This document shows, piece after piece, positions 1-4,399 of a stretch of 12,184 bases of DNA. The notes beneath the pieces are model-generated. The model was not told where the DNA came from. It did not search any database and worked only from the letters and a program-made list of their open reading frames with translations. Positions within the stretch are counted from its first letter, which is position 1, and every line of letters starts with the position of its first letter. A program made the translations under genes and the position numbers. The stretch is from Oceanospirillales bacterium (GTDB lineage: Bacteria > Pseudomonadota > Gammaproteobacteria > Xanthomonadales > SZUA-36): assembly GCA_003232965.1 (NCBI GenBank), contig QIKG01000193.1, forward strand, positions 1 to 12,184, written 5' to 3'.

Positions 1-83
1 TTTATGGTTAGTTTTGCTTTTTGAGATAAATCCTTCGGAGATAATGCGTCCCATATAATTGAGCAGGTATCCATTACAATCAT
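1..83 (-). CDS. PIN-domain toxin, N-terminal fragment
   Basis: Only the first 27 codons lie in the window; the gene runs off the left edge. The product begins MIVMDTCSIIWDALSPKDLS. A short hydrophobic strand followed by an Asp (D5) and a Thr is the typical start of a PIN ribonuclease domain, where this Asp is the first metal-binding acidic residue. PIN toxins of the VapC type are RNases held inactive by the antitoxin encoded just upstream. The ATG overlaps the TGA stop of the antitoxin gene as ATGA, a usual translational coupling for such pairs. The remaining acidic residues lie outside the window, so activity cannot be judged. The PIN call rests on a short stretch plus the antitoxin partner. 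Confidence 0.75.
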   Translation of the reverse strand, partial: MIVMDTCSIIWDALSPKDLSQKAKLTI

Positions 84-310
84 TTCATAGATTTCCAATC
101 GTTTTTGGTTGGTGAAACTATGTCCCCAATCACGGCTGTCTTTGAAAGTGCGTTTAGCATTTTTTTAGCCTTTTCCCGCTTATCTATCGGTGGTAGTATT
201 GTGGCAAGAACTTCTCCGTGCGAGGTCACTGTAAGTTCTTCGCCATCATGTGCTTTTTGTAGGTAAGTCAATAGGTTGGCTCTAAAATCACTGATGTTTA
301 TATTTTGCAT
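80..310 (-). CDS. Phd/YefM-family antitoxin
   Basis: A 76-residue antitoxin starting MQNINISDFRANLLTYLQKA. The pattern of a short strand, 'ISDFRANL', a helix, and then 'EELTVTSHGEVLATILPP' is that of the Phd/YefM DNA-binding fold, with a C-terminal tail that would wrap around the toxin. A longer in-frame start exists upstream (codon at 394), but the ATG at 310 is preferred: it has AGAGGA four bases upstream, begins at the conserved part of the family, and a good promoter with operator lies between the two starts. The gene overlaps the PIN toxin by 4 bp. Members of this family normally repress their own operon. Both genes run opposite to the attC sites and other cassettes to the right. Confidence 0.85.
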   Translation of the reverse strand: MQNINISDFRANLLTYLQKAHDGEELTVTSHGEVLATILPPIDKREKAKKMLNALSKTAVIGDIVSPTKNDWKSMK

Positions 311-330
311 GAAATCCTCTTTATTTGTTT

Positions 331-352
331 GGTACGATATTATTGTACAATA
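331..352. promoter_or_regulatory. Putative antitoxin operator with TGTACA core
   Basis: A perfect 12-bp palindrome TATTGTACAATA (341-352) lies just downstream of the predicted transcription start. Its centre is TGTACA (344-349), the core reported for YefM operators. A weaker GTAC centre, GGTACG (331-336), lies 13 bp away, reminiscent of the paired long and short repeats at yefM-yoeB. Autoregulation is inferred. Confidence 0.5.
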
Positions 353-365
353 TAGCATAAGGGGT

Positions 366-394
366 ATTATAACAATTGCGTTAACAGTGACCAA
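366..394 (-). promoter_or_regulatory. Promoter of the Phd/YefM-PIN operon
   Basis: Read on the minus strand, TTGGTC (394-389) and a perfect TATAAT (371-366) are separated by 17 bases. Transcription would start near 359, about 50 bases before the antitoxin ATG at 310. The promoter lies inside the candidate attC at 367-409. No experimental support. Confidence 0.6.
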
Positions 395-409
395 CGAAAG
401 ACGTTATGC
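367..409 (+). other. Candidate very short attC site (doubtful)
   Basis: GTTATGC (403-409) equals the right-hand core of the two good attC sites in this window. To its left the order is right but compressed: TTATAAC (367-373) as an imperfect R'', a 5-base spacer, CGTT (379-382), a 10-base loop, AACG (393-396), a 6-base spacer, then the core. At 43 bp it is shorter than attC sites usually are, and the stems are only 4-5 bp. If real, it closes the cassette carrying the Phd/YefM-PIN pair, with that pair's promoter inside the site. Confidence 0.3.
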
Positions 410-704
410 GGCCCCAGCCCCAAGATTTTTAGGGCAAAAAGACCGGTAGCAAGTTTATCGCCCGGTGGCTACCCCAAGTCGTAACCAAAAACATCGGGGC
501 AGCTTTTAGTCTAGTATCCGTGGCCTTCGGAAAAAGCCGTTAATCGGCAAAACGCGCAAACAACATACTAAACTGTGAATAAGTTCAGCGCACAAAGAGG
601 GATTCCGGTGGCAATAGATACACCACCGCATAACAAAACATTAAAGTGCGTTCCGCCAGCAAGCTGGCTCCACCGGATGCGTAAACGCGCCGCTTAATTC
701 AAAG
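404..704. other. Geneless stretch, possible ORF-less cassette
   Basis: I see no credible reading frame on either strand. The stretch holds several short inverted repeats: GGTAGC/GCTACC (445-450 and 468-473), ACCGG/CCGGT around the same hairpin (442-466), and GGTGG/CCACC (607-611 and 623-627). It is bracketed by GTTATGCGG (403-411) and CCGCATAAC (626-634), a perfect 9-bp inverted pair, as expected if the first is the right core of one attC and the second the left core of the next. It could be a cassette without a gene, one encoding a small RNA, or a decayed cassette; nothing here decides between these. Confidence 0.4.
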
Positions 705-710
705 TAAGCT
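628..710 (+). other. Decayed attC site (candidate)
   Basis: Left core GCATAAC (628-634) fits RYYYAAC. After 5 bases comes ATTAA (640-644), which pairs with TTAAT (694-698). Inside that, GCGTT (648-652) pairs with AACGC (684-688), and GCCAG pairs with CTGGC near the tip (655-668). Five bases after TTAAT lies GTAAGCT (704-710) where GTTRRRY is expected, so the crossover core looks mutated. The nesting and spacers match the better sites downstream. It would mark the left edge of the mazEF cassette. Confidence 0.45.
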
Positions 711-742
711 GCTCACGAAGTTTTCGCAATACCTCAAGTTTC

Positions 743-771
743 TTGAATACCTAACGTAATTACATTATAGT
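743..771 (+). promoter_or_regulatory. Promoter of the mazEF-like operon
   Basis: TTGAAT (743-748) and TATAGT (766-771) are 17 bases apart, about 34 bases before the antitoxin ATG. An 8-bp palindrome GTAATTAC (756-763) lies in the spacer and could be the operator for the MazE-type repressor. A strong ribosome binding site, GAGGTAAGG (793-801), precedes the ATG. The promoter is inside the cassette, so expression would not depend on an integron Pc promoter. Confidence 0.6.
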
Positions 772-804
772 TACATTTATTTTTGGAGCATAGAGGTAAG
801 GAAT

Positions 805-1059
805 ATGGTTCATTTAGTCAAAATTGGAAATTCTCAAGGTATTAGAATCCCTAAACCTTTGGTTGAGCAGGCTCGCTTAGAAGGAAAAGAGCTTAAGTTA
901 CAGCTGGTTAGCGATGGACTGCTTATTACCCCCAAAAAAGAAGCTCGCGATGGATGGAAAGAGGCAATAGAGGAAATTATTGCAGTTCAAGGCCAGGAAG
1001 TGCTCGATAGTGAGTGGCTTGATATCCCTTTGGCTTCGGATGAAGAGTTAGAATGGTGA
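805..1059 (+). CDS. mazE: MazE-like antitoxin (SpoVT/AbrB fold)
   Basis: An 84-residue protein. Residues 1-47 (MVHLVKIGNSQGIRIPKPLV, then a second strand pair ending 'GLLITPKK') form the swapped-hairpin AbrB/MazE DNA-binding domain, with the familiar 'KIGNSQGIRIPK' signature. The acidic C-terminal half (residues 52-84, rich in E and D, ending 'DEELEW') is where MazE-type antitoxins bind and block the toxin. It overlaps the toxin start as TGATG. The family normally represses its own promoter; a palindrome sits between its -35 and -10. It is the first gene of its cassette, and an attC follows the toxin gene directly. Confidence 0.9.
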   Translation: MVHLVKIGNSQGIRIPKPLVEQARLEGKELKLQLVSDGLLITPKKEARDGWKEAIEEIIAVQGQEVLDSEWLDIPLASDEELEW

Positions 1060-1376
1060 TGGTAAAACGGTTTGATGTATGGCTAGTTGATCTCAATCCT
1101 ACGAAGGGGCGAGAAATTAATAAAACACGCCCCTGCGTTGTGATATCTCCAAATGAAATGTCAACGCTGTCTACGATACTCATGGCTCCAATGACAACAA
1201 AGGGCTTTGAGTTTCCTTGTCGCATGAAGTGTAGGTTCAAGGGAAAAAGTGGGCTGATTTTGCTTGATCAAATCAGGGCCGTAGATAAATCTAGGTTAGT
1301 AAAACGATTAGGAACGATTAGCGCTAAAACACAGGTGGCGCTCTGTTCCTGCTTGCAGGAAATGTTTGAGTATTAA
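1059..1376 (+). CDS. mazF: MazF/PemK-family endoribonuclease toxin
   Basis: About 105 residues from the ATG at 1059 (MVKRFDVWLVDLNPTKGREI); a second ATG at 1053 would add two residues. The start at 1059 is preferred because it overlaps the antitoxin stop by one base (TGATG) and matches the usual start of the family. Typical MazF features are visible: 'WLVDLNPTKGREINKTRPC' with the conserved Arg and the 'KTRP' loop, then 'VVIS', and 'SGLILLDQIRAVDKSRL', which contains the conserved Asp-Gln-Ile-Arg segment and the Lys-Arg needed for mRNA cleavage. Length is normal and no lesion is seen, so the toxin appears intact. The stop at 1374-1376 lies a few bases before the attC, as usual for cassettes. 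Confidence 0.92.
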   Translation: MVKRFDVWLVDLNPTKGREINKTRPCVVISPNEMSTLSTILMAPMTTKGFEFPCRMKCRFKGKSGLILLDQIRAVDKSRLVKRLGTISAKTQVALCSCLQEMFEY

Positions 1377-1379
1377 AGC

Positions 1380-1630
1380 CGCTAACAAAAGCAATCAACT
1401 CGGGCATTTTTCCGTGGTGTTTGAGTTGTGCTAAAAAAGCCTAGCACAAAAAACGCAGCAAATTGCCGCTGATTTTGGTCGTTGAGGCTGTAGAAAAACC
1501 CCAAATGCCCTATTTTATTGAAAATCGTGAGATATATCACATTGATTATTAAGGATATATTTTTGCTATATATTTTTGCTATAAATAGGGTTTTTTAATA
1601 TTCGGAGGTTTTTCTACAGCCTCGTTATGC
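1380..1630 (+). other. attC site interrupted by a MITE-like element
   Basis: Left core CGCTAAC (1380-1386), close to RYYYAAC, then a 6-base spacer and AATCA (1393-1397). This pairs with TGATT (1470-1474), which is followed by six bases and GTT (1481-1483). There the site is broken by the element at 1484-1623 and resumes as GTTATGC (1624-1630). Removing the element and one GTT gives a site of about 108 bp ending GGTCGTTATGCGGC, whose last bases pair with GCCGC next to the left core (1378-1382). The same GGTCGTTATGCG ending is seen at the next attC. Internal stems include CAACTC/GAGTTG (1396-1401, 1423-1428) and GTGCTA/TAGCAC (1428-1433, 1442-1447), fitting a long VCR-like site. Confidence 0.72.
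1484..1623. mobile_element. MITE-like element with 17-bp perfect inverted repeats
   Basis: The ends GAGGCTGTAGAAAAACC (1484-1500) and GGTTTTTCTACAGCCTC (1607-1623) are perfect reverse complements. GTT flanks both sides (1481-1483, 1624-1626), which looks like a 3-bp target duplication. The 140-bp interior is AT-rich and non-coding, and holds a second inverted pair CCCTATTT/AAATAGGG (1508-1515, 1583-1590) and a 13-bp tandem repeat ATATATTTTTGCT (1555-1567, 1568-1580). Such a short, gene-free, palindromic element would have to be moved by a transposase encoded elsewhere. I do not assign the ends to a named IS family. Confidence 0.75.
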
Positions 1631-1633
1631 GGC

Positions 1634-1661
1634 TTGACAGCGTTGCGCAACATGCTACACT
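1634..1661 (+). promoter_or_regulatory. Promoter of the higBA-like operon with palindromic operator
   Basis: A perfect TTGACA (1634-1639), 16 bases, then TACACT (1656-1661). A perfect 10-bp palindrome GTTGCGCAAC (1642-1651) fills most of the spacer and is a natural operator for the HigA-type repressor. Transcription would start near 1668, the same base as the GTG start of higB, and there is no ribosome binding site before it, so the message may be leaderless or nearly so. The promoter begins four bases after the attC core. Confidence 0.6.
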
Positions 1662-1667
1662 ACCATT

Positions 1668-1945
1668 GTGATCAAGTCTTTCAAGCACAGAGGATTAGAG
1701 AAGTTCTTTAAAACTGGAAATGCACGGGGTGTTCAATCAAGCCATTCAAGAAAACTTCGTATGCAATTTGCTGCCTAGATACTTCTCAAACAATTGAAGA
1801 TATTGATGTTCCGGGCTACCAGCTCCATCCATTAAAGGGCACCAGAAAAGGTATCTGGTCGGTCTCAGTAAATGGAAATTGGCGGGTAACATTTGAATTT
1901 ATTGACGGTAATGTTTATATCGTCAACTATGAGGGTTATCACTAA
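1668..1945 (+). pseudogene. higB: HigB-like mRNA interferase toxin, frameshifted
   Basis: Reading from GTG 1668 gives MIKSFKHRGLEKFFKTG and so on for 36 residues to an in-frame TAG at 1776-1778. In the -1 frame from C1775 the protein continues without a gap, starting LDTSQTIEDIDVPGYQ, through 'LHPLKG', 'RKGIWSVSVNGNWRVTFEF' and 'YIVNYEGYH', to a TAA at 1943-1945. Joined, the two parts make 92 residues, the normal length of this HigB/RelE-fold family, with all recognisable blocks present. A single C missing from what would be GCCCTA (now GCCTA, 1773-1777) explains the break. As written, the catalytic C-terminal two thirds are not translated. A sequencing error is possible; there is no classical slippery heptamer for programmed frameshifting. 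Confidence 0.85.
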
Positions 1946-2238
1946 TGGCTATGTACAATCCCCCTCACCCTGGTGAGTTTATGCAGGCAACCTATATGGA
2001 ACCTTTTGGGCTAAGTTGTCGTTATCTAGCGGGGCAACTTAATGTGGCTGCTTCTACCCTTAATAGGGTGTTAAAGCAACAAAGTGGCGTGAGCCCTGAA
2101 ATGGCATTACGCTTGTCTAAAGCTTTAGGTCGCACTCCGGAAAGCTGGCTTGCCATGCAAGGTTCGTATGATTTATGGCAAGCTAAAAAGAATGTAGAGC
2201 TCAAAAAGGTTAATAAGGTTAAGCTAATTGCCGCATAA
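1945..2238 (+). CDS. higA: HigA-like antitoxin (XRE/Cro-type HTH)
   Basis: 97 residues. The start 'MYNPPHPGEFMQATYMEPFG' is the hallmark of HigA antitoxins. A helix-turn-helix follows at about residues 25-60 ('CRYLAGQLNVAASTLNRVLK', then 'SPEMALRLSKALGRTPESWL'). The ATG shares one base with the toxin stop (TAATG). HigA neutralises HigB and represses the operon; with the toxin frame broken, this gene may now be an orphan antitoxin or repressor. Its TAA stop (2236-2238) lies inside the left core of the following attC (2233-2239), so gene and recombination site overlap. Confidence 0.92.
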   Translation: MAMYNPPHPGEFMQATYMEPFGLSCRYLAGQLNVAASTLNRVLKQQSGVSPEMALRLSKALGRTPESWLAMQGSYDLWQAKKNVELKKVNKVKLIAA

Positions 2239-2294
2239 TAGTCAAATCAACACGGACGCCTACTTCGTAGGCGCCGGTTATTAGGTCGTTATGC
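2233..2294 (+). other. attC recombination site, well formed
   Basis: Left core GCATAAT (2233-2239; one base off RYYYAAC) and right core GTTATGC (2288-2294) enclose a clear folded site. The tip hairpin is CGG, A, CGCCTAC (2253-2263), loop TTC, then GTAGGCG, CCG (2267-2276); A2256 is left unpaired, the extrahelical base typical of attC. Lower stems AAT/ATT and AAC/GTT (2245-2250 with 2277-2282) leave C2248 and A2252 unpaired. Spacers of 5 bases separate these from the cores. Length 62 bp is within the usual range for short attC sites. Confidence 0.85.
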
Positions 2295-2312
2295 GTGATT
2301 TGAGGAGGTAAT

Positions 2313-2765
2313 ATGTATCTGCACCACCTAGTCGTATTGGTAATCTTGCTAACTTCGAGCGCTTCCGCAACTGAGTTCGAACACCCGCAGGCTGGCGAGC
2401 TCGCTAGGACACTTCGCTTGATGCAGGAGCAAGAAGCTGACAACTTTGTAATAGTCGAAGTGCCTGGCTCCGAGAACTATTTTCAGTTCAGTGCTGAGGG
2501 TGAGGGCTATATCTTCGATGTCCCAATGATGTCGTTTAACGCGGCCCAACTAGATAGAGCCAAAGGGTATTTTGCAGCTGAACACGTTGAGTTGGTAATA
2601 GTAGTTTCAGAGAATCCGAAAACAGGAGAAAATTTCCGCTTGGAGTCCTACCAAAGACAGTTTAAAGATCAGGAAATAGCCGCAGGAGTCGAGCTTGGCT
2701 TTGGCTTTATGCTAAATGTCTTACACCATCACGGAAACGTAATCATCATTCGTGGCTGGGAATGA
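2313..2765 (+). CDS. Predicted secreted protein of unknown function
   Basis: 150 residues. I do not recognise the family. The first 19 residues form a signal peptide: a hydrophobic run (LVVLVILL) ending in A-S-A, with cleavage predicted before T20. The mature part (about 131 residues) is acidic, has no membrane segment and no cysteine, and looks like alternating strands and helices ('NFVIVEVPGSENYFQF', 'VELVIVVSENPKTGENF'), ending 'NVIIIRGWE'. A strong ribosome binding site GAGGAGG (2302-2308) sits 4 bases before the ATG, and the gene starts 19 bases after an attC core, as expected for a cassette gene. No attC is visible after it. Periplasmic location is inferred from the signal. Confidence 0.7.
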   Translation: MYLHHLVVLVILLTSSASATEFEHPQAGELARTLRLMQEQEADNFVIVEVPGSENYFQFSAEGEGYIFDVPMMSFNAAQLDRAKGYFAAEHVELVIVVSENPKTGENFRLESYQRQFKDQEIAAGVELGFGFMLNVLHHHGNVIIIRGWE

Positions 2766-3088
2766 CATATTTTCGGGGTCAGACCACAATTGATTGAAAT
2801 TAAGACAAAAATTAGGTATATGTACAGAGAATACAGCTTTTATAGTTGGCCATACTTTCGAGATATTTTCTAATTGTCTATTCATGATTCTTTCCATTTC
2901 CCTTTGTCATATTCAACACATGGCGAATATATAGACATTGAGTATTGTAGTGAACAGCAGCAATGAACCTTATTTTGTTGCCACCAATATTGAATACCGT
3001 AAAGCTATCAACTTTATCTGCACTTGGGAAAATATTCCTTAAGAACAATTGCGGAGTGTTTCGCCTAATATTTCAATATATCTAAAGT
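2766..3088. other. AT-rich spacer at the end of the accessory region
   Basis: No convincing gene and no attC. A 30-codon open frame (2950-3042, GTG to TAA, plus strand) has no good ribosome binding site and resembles nothing I know. GGGGTCAGACC near 2775 is the kind of short sequence often seen beside REP-associated transposases, but none is present. This spacer is where the cassette-like sequence passes into the chromosomal genes; I cannot place the junction exactly. Confidence 0.4.
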
Positions 3089-4042
3089 TTACTCAGCCGC
3101 TATCGGCAAACTTGCTAATAATGTCAATACGGCGAAGTGGGGTGGGCGTTTTTCTATTGACGAGGTTGTGCAATAGTTTACTTGTAACCCAGCAGTGCCA
3201 CAAAATGACTGTAAATCCGCCTGACTAAAGCCCTGGTTAAGATGATCAAAGCTTGAAACTGCGCGTTTATGTTTGTGCTCTAACAAGGTTGCGGCCAGTA
3301 ACTGGCCACCGGGTCGTAATACTCTCGCGGCTTCATTAAAAACCGTTTGCGGGTCGGCGGTGTAGGTTAGGGCATGCATCAGCAATACTGTATCCATACT
3401 GTTGTCAGCTAATTGTAGATCATGCATATCACCTTTCTGGAAGCTGACATTGGCTTTGCCCTGTAGGCGGTTTCTTGCCGCTTTTAGGATGTGGTCGCTG
3501 ATGTCAAAACAAGTAATACTACGCGCGTGTTCGCTGAGCAATTCGGCCATTACCCCATCACCTGATGCGATATCGACCACATCCCCGAGTTTGAGTAAAT
3601 GGACGAGGGCACGGGCGGTTGCTTCCCAGGTTCGCCCAGGAGAATAATGCCGGTCCATATCACCGGCTACAGAATCGGCCCAGTTACGCCCAGCTGTGCG
3701 CTGCGCCAGAATATCTGAGATACGGTTGCGGTCCTGTTCAACCAGAGGGTCGCGAACACTCTCGCAAAAGGTTTCCCAGAGTGCGGTTAGTTGAGGGTTA
3801 TCTTGTCGCGAGCTCAAGCGATAATAGACCGAGGCGCCATCACGGCGGTCATTGACCATACCCGCTTCGCGTAGCTTAGCAAGATGAGTTGACACCCTGG
3901 GCTGTGCCAGTCGGGTAATAGCAGCTAGTTCTGCCACACTGAGTTCTTCCTGTTCCAGCAGGAATAGCAGCCGGGCACGGGTGGTATCAGAGAGCAGGCG
4001 GATATGTTGTGATGCAGTTTGCAGGTCGATTGGAATTCTCAC
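3089..4042 (-). CDS. ArsR-family regulator fused to a SAM methyltransferase domain (SahR-like)
   Basis: About 317 residues from GTG 4042 (a TTG at 4063 adds seven; the GTG fits the family start better and has GAAGA upstream). Residues about 5-90 are an ArsR-type winged helix ('LLSDTTRARLLFLL', 'LSVAELAAITRLAQPRVSTH', then the wing 'GASVYYRL'). The cysteines that bind metals in ArsR/SmtB sensors are absent, so it should not sense metals. From about residue 125 onward comes a class I methyltransferase fold: 'VVDIASGDGVMAELL' is the SAM-binding glycine loop, and 'DNSMDTVLLMHALTY' and 'EAARVLRPGGQLLAATLLE' are later motifs. Regulators of this layout are linked to S-adenosylhomocysteine/methionine control (SahR). 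No methionine-cycle gene is in the window, so the effector and targets are inferred. It diverges from the acyl-CoA dehydrogenase. Confidence 0.82.
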   Translation of the reverse strand: MRIPIDLQTASQHIRLLSDTTRARLLFLLEQEELSVAELAAITRLAQPRVSTHLAKLREAGMVNDRRDGASVYYRLSSRQDNPQLTALWETFCESVRDPLVEQDRNRISDILAQRTAGRNWADSVAGDMDRHYSPGRTWEATARALVHLLKLGDVVDIASGDGVMAELLSEHARSITCFDISDHILKAARNRLQGKANVSFQKGDMHDLQLADNSMDTVLLMHALTYTADPQTVFNEAARVLRPGGQLLAATLLEHKHKRAVSSFDHLNQGFSQADLQSFCGTAGLQVNYCTTSSIEKRPPHFAVLTLLASLPIAAE

Positions 4043-4063
4043 CAGTTTTAATCTTCGCGCCAA

Positions 4064-4399
4064 TAATGCAACAGCTGGTGCAGAAACTCAATCGGGATGG
4101 CACTACAATGCCTATTTATTTTATTATCTAAATCCTGCAAGTGCTCGCACTCACTCAGCACAAGCTCTTGATCCGTATAGCAAATGAAACTTTTCAGCAA
4201 TCACAATGAGGATCCCACTGAATTTATCATTCACTCTACAAATCAATATCTCGCCTAAGAGCGCCTACTGTTGGTGCACTGCCTAAGCACGATCACTTGC
4301 AGGATCTAGGTGAAAGTCTGCTCAAGTATGTGCGGTTAGCGCTACAAGGGTTTATAATTCAAACTTTAGAGAAGCAGAATATAGCTAAGGGTTTTAGGC
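4064..4399. promoter_or_regulatory. Divergent intergenic region with a 20-bp inverted repeat pair
   Basis: No gene seen. A 20-bp sequence, CGAKCACTTGCAGGATYTAG, occurs twice in opposite orientation: on the minus strand at 4147-4128 and on the plus strand at 4290-4309, with 18 of 20 bases identical. The copies lie about 85 bases before the GTG at 4042 and 90 bases before the ATG at 4400. For the regulator, the copy contains TTGCAG (4140-4135) with TAAATA 16 bases on (4118-4113), a possible promoter. AGTGCtcGCACT (4140-4151) partly overlaps it and could be an operator. For the plus-strand gene, TATAAT (4353-4358) is a possible -10 without a good -35. Confidence 0.45.

Noticed and set aside
80..394. 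Longer 104-residue version of the Phd/YefM antitoxin
   Set aside because: The extra 28 residues cross the promoter and operator, and the ATG at 310 has its own ribosome binding site.
655..668. GCCAGC-AA-GCTGGC as a transcription terminator
   Set aside because: No T run follows, and the hairpin fits better as the tip of a decayed attC.
1484..1623. The element as a normal gene cassette
   Set aside because: Its borders are at GTT, but GTTGAGG does not fit GTTRRRY, it has no attC layout of its own, and perfect terminal repeats point to a transposable element.
1776..1778. Programmed -1 frameshifting to make full-length HigB
   Set aside because: The site lacks a slippery X-XXY-YYZ heptamer and no clear pseudoknot follows; a one-base deletion is simpler.
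2770..2795. Remnant of a REP-associated transposase flank (GGGGTCAGACC)
   Set aside because: Only a short motif is seen, with no transposase and no paired repeat.
2950..3042. A 30-codon open frame on the plus strand
   Set aside because: No ribosome binding site, no recognisable domain, and such a length is expected by chance.
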